A DNA stretch of 64,000 nucleotides from Streptococcus infantis (lineage in GTDB: Bacteria > Bacillota > Bacilli > Lactobacillales > Streptococcaceae). Where the stretch lies: positions 434,001-498,000 of the forward strand of contig NZ_JAHZPZ010000001.1 in the NCBI RefSeq assembly GCF_019929665.1, read 5' to 3'. The translations under genes and the position numbers were made by a program. The notes beneath the pieces are model-generated. The model did not search any database, was not told where the DNA came from, and saw only the letters and a list, made by a program, of their open reading frames with translations. Shown in pieces: positions 1-9,557 of this stretch; the stretch's first letter is position 1; each line of letters begins with the position of its first letter.

Positions 1-180
1 AGTCTATGGACTTTTGGAACAAAAACCAGGAACTGCAGAACTTTGGATAACAGAAGATGGAAAAATCGGAATGGATGGAGGAGCTGTCTATGGTGGTGTC
101 CTTCATGGAATTGTCTTTACTGACCAAGGTATGACAGACCACTATTTCATCGAAAATGACGGCTTTATTGCTGAAGATTA
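1..180 (+). CDS. metallophosphatase, C-terminal end (partial)
   Basis: The reading frame is open from the left edge (first full codon at base 2) to a TAA at 178-180. The 59 visible residues include KIGMDGGAVYGGVLHG, which resembles the C-terminal part of PrpE/ApaH-like Ser/Thr metallophosphatases. The catalytic metal-binding motifs lie outside the window, so the assignment rests on the tail alone and on a recollection that a phosphatase gene sits before lepA in pneumococcus. It could be another calcineurin-like phosphoesterase. Confidence 0.6.
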
Positions 181-262
181 ATACTCTCTACAGGGTATTA
201 TGGTCTTGTCAAAAACATAAAAACAATTTATAATTAATAGATACCCTGAAAGGAAGAGAATC

Positions 263-2086
263 TTGAATTTAGAAGAATTGAAAAAACGTCAGGAGAAGAT
301 CCGGAACTTTTCCATTATCGCGCATATTGACCATGGGAAGTCAACATTGGCGGACCGTATTTTAGAGGCTACAGAGACGGTTTCTAGTCGTGAAATGCAA
401 GCTCAGCTTCTAGATAGTATGGACCTTGAGAGGGAGCGTGGAATTACTATCAAACTAAATGCCATCGAGCTTAATTATACTGCCAAAGACGGCGAGACCT
501 ATATTTTCCACCTGATTGACACACCAGGACACGTGGACTTCACTTATGAGGTATCGCGTTCTCTAGCTGCCTGTGAGGGAGCCATTTTGGTCGTTGATGC
601 TGCCCAAGGGATTGAGGCTCAAACATTAGCTAACGTTTACCTTGCCTTAGATAATGATTTGGAGATCCTTCCAGTTATTAATAAGATTGACTTACCTGCG
701 GCAGATCCGGAGCGCGTGCGTACAGAAATTGAAGATGTCATCGGTCTGGATGCTAGTGAGGCTGTATTAGCTTCAGCAAAAGCTGGGATTGGAATTGAAG
801 ATATTTTAGAGCAAATTGTAGAAAAAGTTCCAGCACCAACTGGTGATGTATCAGCACCATTAAAAGCTTTGATTTTTGACTCAGTTTACGATGCTTATCG
901 TGGCGTTATCCTCCAAGTTCGTGTCATGGATGGAGTTGTTAAGCCAGGTGATAAGATTCAACTTATGAGCAATGGCAAAACCTTTGATGTTACTGAGGTT
1001 GGAATATTCACACCCAAAGCAGTGGGACGAGACTTCCTTGCGACAGGTGACGTTGGTTATATTGCAGCATCTATCAAGACTGTTCAAGACACTCGTGTCG
1101 GTGATACAGTTACCTTGGCAGCAAACCCTGCTTCAGAACCCCTATCTGGATACAAGCAGATGAATCCGATGGTTTTCGCAGGTCTTTATCCAATCGAGTC
1201 AAATAAATACAATGACCTTCGTGAAGCCCTTGAAAAATTGCAGTTGAACGATGCTAGTCTTCAGTTTGAACCCGAAACATCGCAAGCTCTTGGATTCGGT
1301 TTCCGTTGTGGATTCCTCGGACTTCTACATATGGATGTTATCCAAGAACGTCTAGAACGGGAATTTAACATTGATCTTATTATGACTGCACCATCTGTTA
1401 TTTACAAGGTCAATCAGACTGATGGTGAGTCTATGGATGTATCGAATCCATCCGAGTTTCCTGATCCTACTAAAATTGCAACTATTGAAGAACCTTATGT
1501 TAAAGCACAAATCATGGTACCACAGGAATTTGTAGGAGCTGTTATGGAACTAGCTCAGCGCAAACGTGGTGACTTTGTCACGATGGACTATATCGATGAT
1601 AATCGTGTCAATGTTATCTATCAAATTCCACTTGCTGAAATTGTCTTTGATTTCTTTGACAAGCTCAAATCTTCAACACGTGGCTATGCAAGTTTTGACT
1701 ATGAACTGTCAGAGTATCGCCCATCTAAGCTAGTGAAAATGGATATCCTTCTCAATGGAGACAAGGTGGATGCACTCAGCTTTATCGTTCACAAGGACTT
1801 TGCTTATGAACGTGGGAAACTCATCGTTGATAAACTCAAGAAAATCATTCCACGTCAACAGTTTGAAGTTCCAATCCAAGCAGCTATTGGACACAAGATT
1901 GTAGCTCGTACAGATATCAAAGCTCTTCGTAAAAACGTTCTTGCCAAATGTTATGGAGGAGATGTTTCGCGTAAACGTAAACTTCTTGAAAAACAAAAGG
2001 CTGGTAAAAAGCGTATGAAAGCTATCGGATCAGTAGAAGTTCCTCAAGAAGCCTTCCTAAGTGTCTTGAGTATGGATGAAGAATAA
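263..2086 (+). CDS. lepA: elongation factor 4 (LepA GTPase)
   Basis: Translational GTPase that back-translocates or remodels stalled ribosomes and acts on the 70S ribosome. The 607 residues match the usual family length. The G1 loop HIDHGKST is at residues 21-28, DTPGH at 86-90 and NKID at 140-143. The EF-G-like domains and the LepA-specific C-terminal domain, rich in Lys and Arg, follow. The start is TTG, chosen because AGGAAGAGAA lies just upstream (251-260) and the protein then begins [10 protein letters not shown], the usual streptococcal N terminus. It follows the phosphatase gene by about 80 bases, with a possible TATAAT in the gap. Identity is firm. Confidence 0.97.
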   Translation: MNLEELKKRQEKIRNFSIIAHIDHGKSTLADRILEATETVSSREMQAQLLDSMDLERERGITIKLNAIELNYTAKDGETYIFHLIDTPGHVDFTYEVSRSLAACEGAILVVDAAQGIEAQTLANVYLALDNDLEILPVINKIDLPAADPERVRTEIEDVIGLDASEAVLASAKAGIGIEDILEQIVEKVPAPTGDVSAPLKALIFDSVYDAYRGVILQVRVMDGVVKPGDKIQLMSNGKTFDVTEVGIFTPKAVGRDFLATGDVGYIAASIKTVQDTRVGDTVTLAANPASEPLSGYKQMNPMVFAGLYPIESNKYNDLREALEKLQLNDASLQFEPETSQALGFGFRCGFLGLLHMDVIQERLEREFNIDLIMTAPSVIYKVNQTDGESMDVSNPSEFPDPTKIATIEEPYVKAQIMVPQEFVGAVMELAQRKRGDFVTMDYIDDNRVNVIYQIPLAEIVFDFFDKLKSSTRGYASFDYELSEYRPSKLVKMDILLNGDKVDALSFIVHKDFAYERGKLIVDKLKKIIPRQQFEVPIQAAIGHKIVARTDIKALRKNVLAKCYGGDVSRKRKLLEKQKAGKKRMKAIGSVEVPQEAFLSVLSMDEE

Positions 2087-2159
2087 TTGATTCCTAATAC
2101 AGTTATCTTTTGACACTTATCTTTTCATTCATTAGAATAGAAGTGAAAGGAGAAGGATT

Positions 2160-2771
2160 ATGAAAAAAATCGTCAGCTTATCTACACTTTTAGTGTGTTG
2201 CCTTTGCCTCGCTGCTTGTAATACTTCAAAATCTAAAAAAGAAGTAGCCTCAGATACAACAACAGTCCAGGAAACTACCACTGCTCAAGAAACAACAACT
2301 GTAGCCGAATCAACAATTAAAGATACACAGGTAATTGGGTCAGATGCTTATGGCTACGTAAAAGTGCCAAAATCATGGATTCATTTTACAGAAGTTGAGG
2401 GTGGTGATGATATTCAGTACTGTGATGGAACGGACATCAATATCGTAACCCTAAATACTTTTAAACCAGAGCACCTTGGTGTTAGTGAAAGTGAATATGC
2501 TGCTCTTGATGCTGTTCAAGTCTCTACTAGTGTTTATCAAACTAAACAACAAAGCAAGGATTTCTCTAAAGTTTGGGGATCTAAGTCAAAAATTGGTGGT
2601 TATGACGCCTATGTCGTAAACTGTATTGCTAAAAATGGTAAATATTTAGTGATCTGGATCTTTAAATCAGACGATGGTAAGTTTAGATACGTTTCTCTAG
2701 AAGGAACACCTGAAGTTTTAAAGGATATGCTTCCATTGATTGAACAAAGTTGGACTACGAAAAATAATTAA
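2160..2771 (+). CDS. putative lipoprotein of unknown function
   Basis: 203 residues. A positively charged start (MKKIV) and hydrophobic stretch end in the lipobox LAAC, with the lipidated Cys at residue 20, so it should be anchored to the outer face of the membrane. A Thr/Glu-rich linker with repeated ETTT units follows at about residues 30-55, then a globular domain of about 140 residues that I do not recognise. GAAAGGAGAAGG precedes the ATG. A strong terminator follows, so it is a single-gene unit after lepA. The repeated ETTT linker recalls the stalk of the LPXTG protein at 54-56 kb, but only in composition. Confidence 0.8.
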   Translation: MKKIVSLSTLLVCCLCLAACNTSKSKKEVASDTTTVQETTTAQETTTVAESTIKDTQVIGSDAYGYVKVPKSWIHFTEVEGGDDIQYCDGTDINIVTLNTFKPEHLGVSESEYAALDAVQVSTSVYQTKQQSKDFSKVWGSKSKIGGYDAYVVNCIAKNGKYLVIWIFKSDDGKFRYVSLEGTPEVLKDMLPLIEQSWTTKNN

Positions 2772-2776
2772 TATAA

Positions 2777-2806
2777 AAAAAACAGGATGTATGTCCTGTT
2801 TTTTTC
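2777..2806 (+). terminator. intrinsic terminator after the lipoprotein gene
   Basis: AACAGGA and TCCTGTT pair around a short loop and are followed by a run of T. Confidence 0.88.
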
Positions 2807-2844
2807 TATCTTTTTTTAAAACTATTTAAAATTATTTGCTGTTT

Positions 2845-2878
2845 AAAATCAAACAAAAAAAATAAAAATCAAACAAAA
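2845..2878. promoter_or_regulatory. paired A-rich direct repeats before gatA, likely repressor operators
   Basis: AAAATCAAACAAAA occurs at 2845-2858 and again at 2865-2878, 20 bp apart, or two helical turns, just upstream of the gatA -35 box. DeoR-family sugar repressors such as LacR and GatR bind A/T-rich repeats with CAAACA cores. The lacA and lacR upstream regions carry related AAACAAA repeats. That LacR is the binding protein is inferred. Confidence 0.5.
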
Positions 2879-2893
2879 TACAACAAAAAAATA

Positions 2894-2922
2894 TTGACAA
2901 CGGTTTCATATAGTGTTATACT
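2894..2922 (+). promoter_or_regulatory. gat promoter with overlapping cre (CcpA) site
   Basis: TTGACA (2894-2899) and TATACT (2917-2922) are separated by 17 bp, a near-ideal sigma-A promoter. The 16 bases at 2894-2909 match the catabolite response consensus WTGNNARCGNWWWCAW at every defined position and cover the -35 box. CcpA bound there should block the promoter when preferred sugars are present. Confidence 0.8.
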
Positions 2923-2957
2923 TTTATCATAAAAGTTAAATATGAAGGGAGAAGGTC

Positions 2958-3434
2958 ATGGGATTAGATCATTTCTTCAGCAAAGACTTAGTTTTTTGTT
3001 TAGAAGCAGATAATCAAGAGCAACTATTTGATCAAGTTGCGACCCTATTGGAAGAAAAGAAAGTTGTTACGGATACCTATCGATCGGCATTGATTGAACG
3101 TGAAAAAATGTTCCCAACCGGTTTAGATATGGAATTTCTTGGGAAGGACTTGCCGAATGTAGCAATCCCTCACACAGACACGATTCATAATTTAACTGAA
3201 AACGTTGTTGTGGTTCGCTTAGCGAAACCAGTAACATTCCACAACATGATTGCTCCTGACAAGGAAGTAGAAGTATCATTACTCTTCTTTATCATCAATA
3301 ATTCAAGTTCGAGTCAAACTAATATTCTTGCTCAATTGATGGACTTCTTTACAGGCAATGGTCATCTAGAAGCACTTTCTAAGATTACAGAACCAGAAGC
3401 TTTGTTCCAGTATATCTCAGAAGCAACTGCTTAA
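2958..3434 (+). CDS. gatA: galactitol-family PTS enzyme IIA
   Basis: Cytoplasmic phosphocarrier that takes phosphate from HPr and passes it to GatB. The 158 residues form one fructose/mannitol-type IIA domain (PTS_EIIA_2) with the phosphorylated His in IPHTDT at residue 72. GAAGGGAGAAGG precedes the ATG. It is the first gene of gatA-gatB-gatC. In streptococci this PTS class, when linked to lacABCD as here, imports galactose as galactose-6-phosphate (described in S. gordonii), so galactose is a likelier substrate than galactitol. Substrate is inferred from context. Confidence 0.88.
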   Translation: MGLDHFFSKDLVFCLEADNQEQLFDQVATLLEEKKVVTDTYRSALIEREKMFPTGLDMEFLGKDLPNVAIPHTDTIHNLTENVVVVRLAKPVTFHNMIAPDKEVEVSLLFFIINNSSSSQTNILAQLMDFFTGNGHLEALSKITEPEALFQYISEATA

Positions 3435-3475
3435 ATTCATAAATAAATAGTAAATAAAAATCGGAGGAAATCCAA

Positions 3476-3781
3476 ATGATTAAAATTCTTGCTGCATGTG
3501 GTGCAGGTGTTAACTCAAGCCACCAAATTAAAAGCGCTCTAGAAGAAGAGCTATCTAACCGTGGATACGACGTACAGTGTGACGCAGTTATGGTTAAAGA
3601 TGTCAACGAAGACTTGATTAAAGGTTATGATATCTTCACACCAATTGCTGCAACAGACTTAGGTTTTGACCCTGGTATCCCAGTAGTAGAAGCTGGACCT
3701 ATCTTATTCCGTATTCCAGCGATGAGTGCTCCAGTTTATGACAATATTGAAGCAGCAATTAAAGAACACGGATTAAGTTAA
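3476..3781 (+). CDS. gatB: galactitol-family PTS enzyme IIB
   Basis: 101 residues forming a complete lactose/galactitol-type IIB domain. The phosphorylated Cys is residue 8, in the N-terminal loop ILAACGAGVNSS. It accepts phosphate from GatA and phosphorylates the sugar carried by GatC. A GGAGG ribosome site (3464-3470 region) precedes the ATG, and the gene lies 41 bases after gatA. Separate A, B and C polypeptides are typical of the Gat family. Confidence 0.9.
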   Translation: MIKILAACGAGVNSSHQIKSALEEELSNRGYDVQCDAVMVKDVNEDLIKGYDIFTPIAATDLGFDPGIPVVEAGPILFRIPAMSAPVYDNIEAAIKEHGLS

Positions 3782-3825
3782 TTATTATTTTGTAATTTTC
3801 CATAAAAATAAAGGGAGGAAAAATT

Positions 3826-5301
3826 ATGGATTTCATTATTGAGTTGGCCAATAAAGTATTCAAGCCAATCTTGGATATGGGTGGCCCAATCATCATGCTG
3901 ATCATTTTGACAGTATTGGCTTTACTATTTGGAGTGAAATTCTCCAAAGCACTTGAAGGTGGTATTAAACTTGCCATCGCGCTTACTGGTATCGGTGCTA
4001 TCATCGGAATGCTTAACGGAGCTTTCTCAGCTTCTCTTGCAAAATTCGTTGAAAATACTGGTATTCAATTGAACATCACCGACGTTGGTTGGGCACCACT
4101 TGCTACAATCACTTGGGGTTCTGCCTGGACACTCTACTTCTTGCTTGTGATGTTGATTGTCAACATTGTAATGCTTGCAATGAAGAAAACAGACACACTT
4201 GACGTTGATATCTTCGATATCTGGCACTTGTCTATTACAGGTCTTTTGATTAAATGGTATGCTGACAAGAGTGGAGTTGGTCAAGGGGTTTCTCTTTTCA
4301 TCGCGACTGCAGCAGTTGTTCTTGTAGGGGTTCTTAAAATCATCAACTCTGACTTGATGAAACCAACATTTGATGATCTTCTTAACGCACCAAGTTCATC
4401 ACCAATGACTTCAACTCACATGAACTACATGATGAACCCAGTTATCATGGTTTTGGATAAGATTTTTGATAAATTCTTCCCAGGTCTTGATAAATACGAC
4501 TTTGACGCTGCTAAATTGAACAAACGAATCGGTTTCTGGGGATCTAAATTCTTCATCGGTTTCATCCTTGGTATCGTTATCGGTTTGATGGGAACTCCAC
4601 ATCCAGTTGCTGGTGTTGAAGGTGCTGATAAATGGGAACTAGTTATTAAAGGTTGGTTGTCACTTGGTTTGACTGCCGGTGTCTGCTTGGAGCTCTTCTC
4701 ATTGATCGGTTCATGGTTCATCGCAGCCGTAGAACCACTTTCACAAGGTATTACAAACGTTGCTACTAAACGTCTTCAAGGACGTAAATTCAACATCGGT
4801 CTTGACTGGCCATTTATCGCTGGTCGTGCTGAAATCTGGGCTTGTGCCAACGTACTTGCACCAATCATGTTGATTGAAGCAGTGCTTCTTTCAAATGTCG
4901 GAAATGGTATCTTGCCACTTGCTGGTATCATCGCAATGGGTGTAACTCCAGCTCTCTTGGTAGTTACTCGTGGTAAATTGCTCCGTATGATTATCTTCGG
5001 AACACTATTGTTGCCACTCTTCCTTCTTTCAGGTACACTTATCGCACCATTTGCAACAGATCTTGCTAAAAGTGTAGGTGCCTTCCCAGAAGGTGTGAGC
5101 CAAACTCAATTGATCACTCACTCAACACTTGAAGGACCAATCGAAAAACTTCTTGGTTGGACAATTGGTAACACTACAACAGGTGATATCAAAGCAATTA
5201 TTGGTGCAGTAATCTTCCTTACTTTCTATATCGGTATTTTCGCATGGTACAGAAAACAAATGATCAAACGTAACGAAGAATACGCAGCAAACGCAAAATA
5301 A
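3826..5301 (+). CDS. gatC: galactitol-family PTS enzyme IIC (permease)
   Basis: 491-residue membrane permease with about ten hydrophobic helices and the long loops typical of GatC. It has the conserved-looking segments GPIIMLIIL near the N terminus and GRAEIWACANV around residue 340. It imports the sugar while GatB phosphorylates it. GGGAGGAAAAA precedes the ATG. It is the last PTS gene before a hairpin at 5326-5375 and the mutarotase gene. Substrate assignment to galactose follows from the linked lacABCD genes and is inferred. Confidence 0.9.
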   Translation: MDFIIELANKVFKPILDMGGPIIMLIILTVLALLFGVKFSKALEGGIKLAIALTGIGAIIGMLNGAFSASLAKFVENTGIQLNITDVGWAPLATITWGSAWTLYFLLVMLIVNIVMLAMKKTDTLDVDIFDIWHLSITGLLIKWYADKSGVGQGVSLFIATAAVVLVGVLKIINSDLMKPTFDDLLNAPSSSPMTSTHMNYMMNPVIMVLDKIFDKFFPGLDKYDFDAAKLNKRIGFWGSKFFIGFILGIVIGLMGTPHPVAGVEGADKWELVIKGWLSLGLTAGVCLELFSLIGSWFIAAVEPLSQGITNVATKRLQGRKFNIGLDWPFIAGRAEIWACANVLAPIMLIEAVLLSNVGNGILPLAGIIAMGVTPALLVVTRGKLLRMIIFGTLLLPLFLLSGTLIAPFATDLAKSVGAFPEGVSQTQLITHSTLEGPIEKLLGWTIGNTTTGDIKAIIGAVIFLTFYIGIFAWYRKQMIKRNEEYAANAK

Positions 5302-5325
5302 TTTGCTCCTAAAAATGTAAATTGT

Positions 5326-5375
5326 AAAAACTAGGTTGTCAGTTTCCACTATGGAGCAGTCAGCCTAGTTTTTTT
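5326..5375 (+). terminator. terminator or attenuator between gatC and the mutarotase gene
   Basis: AAAACTAGG and CCTAGTTTT pair across a loop of about 30 bases that holds a smaller hairpin, and T residues follow. It sits only about 10 bases before the next ribosome site, so it may trim rather than stop transcription. Confidence 0.7.
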
Positions 5376-5396
5376 AGAGAATTGGAGGTAAGACTT

Positions 5397-6290
5397 GTGA
5401 TTGAATTAAAATCAGATCAATTATATGTTCAGTTTCAAACACTTGGTGGCGCACTTTCTTCTATAAAGGACAAGGATGGTGTAGAGTATTTGTGGCAGGG
5501 AGATCCAACTTATTGGAGTGGACAAGCTCCTGTATTATTCCCAATTTGTGGCTCGGTTAGAAATGATACGGTCCTATATGATCAAGAAGATGGTAGTCAA
5601 AAAGAAGGAAAAATTCCTCGACATGGTCTAGTAAGAAAAAAAGAATTTACATTAGTAGAACAAACAGATAATTCTGTTACATTCGCTATCGAAGACGATG
5701 AAGAAATGTATGCAAATTACCCTTATCATTTTCGTTTAGAAATCACTTATACAGTGACTGGGAAAACCATACGTACTCAGTATAAAATCTATAATAAAGA
5801 ATCAGAAAAGAGTATGCCATATTTTATCGGTGGGCATCCTGGTTTTAACTGTCCCTTACTAGATGACGAGGTATATGAAGATTACTATCTTGAATTTGAA
5901 AAGCCAGAAACATGTACAGTTCCAAAACCTTTCCCAGAAACAGGAATGTTGGATTTCAAAGATAGAAATTCTTGGTTAAACAATCAAAAAGAAATAGACT
6001 TGAATTATGACTTCTTTAGCTATGATGCTGTGACATTAGATGAGTTGGAATCTCGCACAGTAGCTTTGCGTTCACGAAAACATGATAAAGGTTTGAAACT
6101 ACATTTTAAAGAGTTTCCAAATTTAATCGTATGGTCAACTCTTAATAAAGGGCCTTTTATTGCCTTGGAACCATGGTCAGGTTTGTCTACTTCAATAGAA
6201 GAAGGAGATCGACTGGAAGATAAGAAAGATGTTAAGATTATAAAACCTTGTGATTTTGATCAGATTGGATTTGATATCGAGATTTTATAA
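5397..6290 (+). CDS. aldose 1-epimerase (galactose mutarotase) family, LacX-like
   Basis: Galactose mutarotase-like protein of 297 residues. Such enzymes interconvert the alpha and beta anomers of hexoses or their phosphates. The segments HGLVRKKEF, GGHPGFNCPL and EPWSGLSTS fit the LacX/YeaD-like branch. I take the GTG at 5397 as start. An earlier in-frame TTG at 5382 overlaps the ribosome site GGAGG (5384-5388) and cannot be used with it. The gene lies between the galactose PTS and lacA, so handling of galactose or galactose-6-phosphate anomers is a reasonable inference. Lactococcal lacX has a similar lac-linked position. Confidence 0.82.
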   Translation: MIELKSDQLYVQFQTLGGALSSIKDKDGVEYLWQGDPTYWSGQAPVLFPICGSVRNDTVLYDQEDGSQKEGKIPRHGLVRKKEFTLVEQTDNSVTFAIEDDEEMYANYPYHFRLEITYTVTGKTIRTQYKIYNKESEKSMPYFIGGHPGFNCPLLDDEVYEDYYLEFEKPETCTVPKPFPETGMLDFKDRNSWLNNQKEIDLNYDFFSYDAVTLDELESRTVALRSRKHDKGLKLHFKEFPNLIVWSTLNKGPFIALEPWSGLSTSIEEGDRLEDKKDVKIIKPCDFDQIGFDIEIL

Positions 6291-6291
6291 A

Positions 6292-6378
6292 AAAATAAAC
6301 AAAAACAAACATAAAATGTTGACTTTTCCAACTAATAGTAGTATATTATGTTTATAAAGAACAATTTGTGTTTATTTT
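6292..6378 (+). promoter_or_regulatory. lacA promoter flanked by LacR-type operator repeats
   Basis: TTGACT (6319-6324) and TATATT (6342-6347) are separated by 17 bp. Immediately upstream, 6292-6309 reads AAAATAAACAAAAACAAA, an 18-base sequence repeated exactly upstream of lacR (15048-15065). Downstream, TGTTTATTTT (6369-6378) is the inverted half-site, also present near lacR at 15075-15084. The arrangement fits a DeoR-family repressor looping across the promoter. Confidence 0.75.
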
Positions 6379-6553
6379 AACAAGATTACTGTTCTGGCTT
6401 TTCTCTGAAGAAAGCTTATTAAGAAACAAATAAGATATTTGTTCTTAATTTAAATTATTGTCAACAAAACTACTAGTAACTATTTGAGAAAGTTCTCTTT
6501 TGGGCTAGAATCAAAAAGTTTTACTGGTCTATTATAAAAAAGGAGTATACAAT
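6379..6553 (+). other. long untranslated leader of lacA with hairpin
   Basis: About 200 bases separate the promoter from lacA. The leader holds an inverted repeat at about 6418-6448 (TTAAGAAACAAATA against TATTTGTTCTTAA) and a small GAGAAAGTTCTC dyad. No T-run follows the hairpin, so it does not look like a terminator. I see no reading frame. AAAAAAGGAG before 6554 is the ribosome site. Confidence 0.5.
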
Positions 6554-6979
6554 ATGGCTATTGTTATTGGTGCAGATGCTGCAGGTTTAAGATTGAAAGA
6601 AGTTGTAAAAGACTTCTTGGAAAAAGAAAACTTCCACGTAGTGGATGTTACAGCAGAAGGTCAAGACTTTGTTGATGTAACTCTAGCAGTTGCGGAAGAA
6701 GTTAAGAAAGAAGAACAAAACCTTGGTATCGTCATTGATGCTTATGGTGCAGGTCCGTTTATGGTTGCTACTAAAATCAAAGGAATGGTTGCTGCAGAAG
6801 TTTCTGATGAACGTTCAGCTTATATGACTCGCGGTCACAACAACTCACGTATGATTACGATGGGTGCTCAACTTGTTGGTGATGAATTAGCTAAAAACAT
6901 TGCTAAAGGCTTTGTAAATGGTAAATACGACGGCGGTCGTCACCAAATCCGTGTCGACATGTTGAACAAAATGTGCTAA
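6554..6979 (+). CDS. lacA: galactose-6-phosphate isomerase subunit LacA
   Basis: 141 residues of the LacA/RpiB fold. With LacB it converts D-galactose-6-phosphate to D-tagatose-6-phosphate in the cytosol. It begins [18 protein letters not shown] and is full length for streptococcal LacA. It heads lacABCD, with lacB 29 bases downstream and AAGGAG before the start. The operon promoter carries LacR-type operators. Confidence 0.97.
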   Translation: MAIVIGADAAGLRLKEVVKDFLEKENFHVVDVTAEGQDFVDVTLAVAEEVKKEEQNLGIVIDAYGAGPFMVATKIKGMVAAEVSDERSAYMTRGHNNSRMITMGAQLVGDELAKNIAKGFVNGKYDGGRHQIRVDMLNKMC

Positions 6980-7008
6980 TTTTGATATTGAAAGAAAGGT
7001 AAGATAAA

Positions 7009-7524
7009 ATGAGAATTGCAATCGGATGTGACCACATCGTAACAAATGAAAAAATGGCTGTTTCAGAATTTTTGAAATCAAAAGGACACGAAGTTATCGA
7101 CTTTGGTACTTATGACCATGCTCGTACCCACTACCCTATCTTTGGTAAAAAAGTTGGTGAAGCAGTAGTTAGTGGCCAAGCTGATCTTGGTGTATGTATC
7201 TGTGGAACTGGTGTAGGTATTAATAATGCTGTTAACAAGGTTCCTGGTGTTCGTTCTGCTTTGGTTCGCGATATGACAACAGCTCTATATGCAAAAGAAC
7301 AATTGAATGCCAACGTAATCGGATTTGGTGGTAAAATAACTGGTGAATTGCTCATGTGTGATATCATTGAAGCTTTCATCAACGCTGAATACAAACCATC
7401 AGAAGAAAACAAAAAATTGATCGCTAAAATCCAACACGTTGAGACTCATAACGATCATCAAACTGATGCCAACTTCTTTACAGAATTCCTTGAAAAATGG
7501 GATCGCGGTGAATACCACGACTAA
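7009..7524 (+). CDS. lacB: galactose-6-phosphate isomerase subunit LacB
   Basis: 171-residue partner of LacA. The RpiB-type motifs are visible as [10 protein letters not shown] at the start and [14 protein letters not shown] near residues 66-79, which line the phosphosugar site. GAAAGGTAAG precedes the ATG. It lies directly between lacA and lacC. Family length and gene order are standard. Confidence 0.97.
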   Translation: MRIAIGCDHIVTNEKMAVSEFLKSKGHEVIDFGTYDHARTHYPIFGKKVGEAVVSGQADLGVCICGTGVGINNAVNKVPGVRSALVRDMTTALYAKEQLNANVIGFGGKITGELLMCDIIEAFINAEYKPSEENKKLIAKIQHVETHNDHQTDANFFTEFLEKWDRGEYHD

Positions 7525-7534
7525 GAGGTGACTT

Positions 7535-8464
7535 ATGATTTTAACAGTCACAATGAATCCATCCATTGATATTTCCTATCCTTTGGATGAATTGAAAATT
7601 GACACTGTCAACCGTGTGGTGGATGTAACTAAGACGGCCGGTGGTAAAGGTCTTAACGTTACTCGTGTCCTATCAGAATTTGGTGACTCCGTAGTCGCAA
7701 CAGGACTTGTCGGTGGTAAACTTGGTGATTTTTTAGTAGAGAATATTGATGATAAAGTAAGCAAACGTTTCTTCTCTATTCAAGGTGAAACCCGTAACTG
7801 TATCGCAATTCTACATGGAGAAAACCAAACAGAAATCCTAGAAAAAGGTCCTGAAGTTCAAGAAAAAGAAGGTCAAGATTTCTTGGCTCATTTCAAAGAA
7901 CTTTTAGAGACTGTAGAGGTAGTGGCCATTTCAGGTAGTCTACCTGCAGGACTTCCAGTTGATTACTATGCTAGTTTAGTTGAACTTTCGAATCAAGCTG
8001 GTAAACCTGTTGTCTTGGACTGTTCAGGCGCTGCACTTCATGCGGTTCTTGAATCTCCTCATAAGCCAACAGTTATCAAACCAAATAATGAAGAATTATC
8101 TCAACTTTTGGGAAGAGAAATTTCTAAAGACTTGTATGAATTAAAAGAAGTCCTTCAAGAACCACTATTTGATGGAATCGAGTGGATTATCGTTTCCTTA
8201 GGTGCTAACGGAGCATTCGCTAAACACGGTAACACTTTCTACAAAGTAGATATTCCAAGAATTCAAGTAGTAAATCCAGTCGGTTCTGGAGATTCTACAG
8301 TGGCAGGTATTGCTTCAGGTCTTTTCCATAACGAAACGGATCAAGAACTGTTGATCAAGGCAAATGTCCTTGGTATGCTTAATGCTCAAGAAAAAATGAC
8401 CGGTCATGTCAATATGGCCAACTATCAAGGTCTATATGACCAATTAATTGTAAAAGAGGTATAA
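7535..8464 (+). CDS. lacC: tagatose-6-phosphate kinase
   Basis: 309-residue PfkB-family kinase that makes tagatose-1,6-bisphosphate from tagatose-6-phosphate and ATP. The sugar-binding motif GGKGLNV is near residue 37, and the C-terminal PfkB signature [12 protein letters not shown] places the catalytic Asp at residue 253. The start is 10 bases after lacB, with AGAGGTG as ribosome site, so the two are probably translationally linked. Confidence 0.96.
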   Translation: MILTVTMNPSIDISYPLDELKIDTVNRVVDVTKTAGGKGLNVTRVLSEFGDSVVATGLVGGKLGDFLVENIDDKVSKRFFSIQGETRNCIAILHGENQTEILEKGPEVQEKEGQDFLAHFKELLETVEVVAISGSLPAGLPVDYYASLVELSNQAGKPVVLDCSGAALHAVLESPHKPTVIKPNNEELSQLLGREISKDLYELKEVLQEPLFDGIEWIIVSLGANGAFAKHGNTFYKVDIPRIQVVNPVGSGDSTVAGIASGLFHNETDQELLIKANVLGMLNAQEKMTGHVNMANYQGLYDQLIVKEV

Positions 8465-8465
8465 A

Positions 8466-9446
8466 ATGGTTTTAACAGAAAATAAACGCGCTTGTATGCA
8501 AAAACTCTCTGATGAGAATGGTATCATCTCAGCTCTCGCCTTTGACCAACGTGGTGCTTTGAAACGCCTCATGGCTCAATACCAAACAGAAGAGCCAACA
8601 GTTGCTCAAATGGAAGAACTTAAAGTATTGGTTGCAGATGAATTGACTAAATATGCTTCATCTATGCTACTTGACCCTGAGTACGGACTTCCAGCTACAA
8701 AAGCTCTTGATCCAAATGCTGGTCTTCTCCTTGCTTATGAGAAAACAGGATACGATACAACAAGTACAAAACGCTTGCCAGACTGCTTGGACGTTTGGTC
8801 TGCAAAACGTATCAAGGAACAAGGTGCAGATGCGGTTAAGTTCTTGCTTTACTATGACGTTGATAGCTCTGACGAACTCAACCAACAAAAACAAGCCTAC
8901 ATTGAACGTATTGGTTCTGAGTGTGTAGCTGAAGATATTCCATTCTTCCTTGAAATCTTAGCTTACGATGAAAAGATTGCGGATGCAGGTTCTGCAGAAT
9001 ACGCTAAAGTAAAACCACGCAAGGTTATCGGTGCTATGAAGGTCTTCTCAGACCCGCGCTTTAATATCGATGTCTTGAAAGTGGAAGTTCCAGTTAACGT
9101 GAAATACGTTGAAGGATTTGGCGATGGCGAAATCGTTCACACACGTGAAGAAGCAGCAGACTTCTTTAAAGCTCAAGACGAAGCTACTAACTTGCCATAC
9201 ATCTACTTGAGTGCAGGTGTATCAGCTAAGCTCTTCCAAGAAACTCTTGTATTTGCCCACGAATCAGGTGCAAACTTCAATGGTGTTCTTTGTGGACGTG
9301 CAACATGGGCTGGATCAGTTGAAGCTTATATCAAAGACGGTGAAGCAGCTGCTCGCGAATGGCTTCGTACAACTGGTTTTGAGAACATCGATGAACTCAA
9401 CAAAGTTCTTAAAACAACAGCAACTTCATGGACTGAACGTGTGTAA
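8466..9446 (+). CDS. lacD: tagatose-1,6-bisphosphate aldolase
   Basis: 326-residue class I aldolase that splits tagatose-1,6-bisphosphate into dihydroxyacetone phosphate and glyceraldehyde-3-phosphate. The Schiff-base Lys is residue 205, in VLKVEVPV, and Lys125 is also conserved, matching the numbering of characterised streptococcal LacD. AAGAGGTATAA precedes the ATG and only one base separates it from lacC. It ends the lacABCD block; the next promoter begins about 60 bases later. Confidence 0.97.
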   Translation: MVLTENKRACMQKLSDENGIISALAFDQRGALKRLMAQYQTEEPTVAQMEELKVLVADELTKYASSMLLDPEYGLPATKALDPNAGLLLAYEKTGYDTTSTKRLPDCLDVWSAKRIKEQGADAVKFLLYYDVDSSDELNQQKQAYIERIGSECVAEDIPFFLEILAYDEKIADAGSAEYAKVKPRKVIGAMKVFSDPRFNIDVLKVEVPVNVKYVEGFGDGEIVHTREEAADFFKAQDEATNLPYIYLSAGVSAKLFQETLVFAHESGANFNGVLCGRATWAGSVEAYIKDGEAAAREWLRTTGFENIDELNKVLKTTATSWTERV

Positions 9447-9499
9447 ATTTCCACCCTTTTTATGTCAAAACCCAGCTAAAAACTTTTAAAAAAAGTTGC

Positions 9500-9537
9500 A
9501 TGTAAAGGTTTACAAAATAAAAATCTTGTGCTATACT
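9500..9537 (+). promoter_or_regulatory. lacT promoter with cre-like palindrome
   Basis: TTTACA (9509-9514) and TATACT (9532-9537) have a 17-bp spacer. The perfect palindrome TGTAAAGGTTTACA (9501-9514) covers the -35 box. With its flanks it matches the cre consensus except for G in place of the central C. CcpA repression of lacTFEG is therefore likely. Confidence 0.7.
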
Positions 9538-9557
9538 TAAGTCACAAGTTAATAAGA

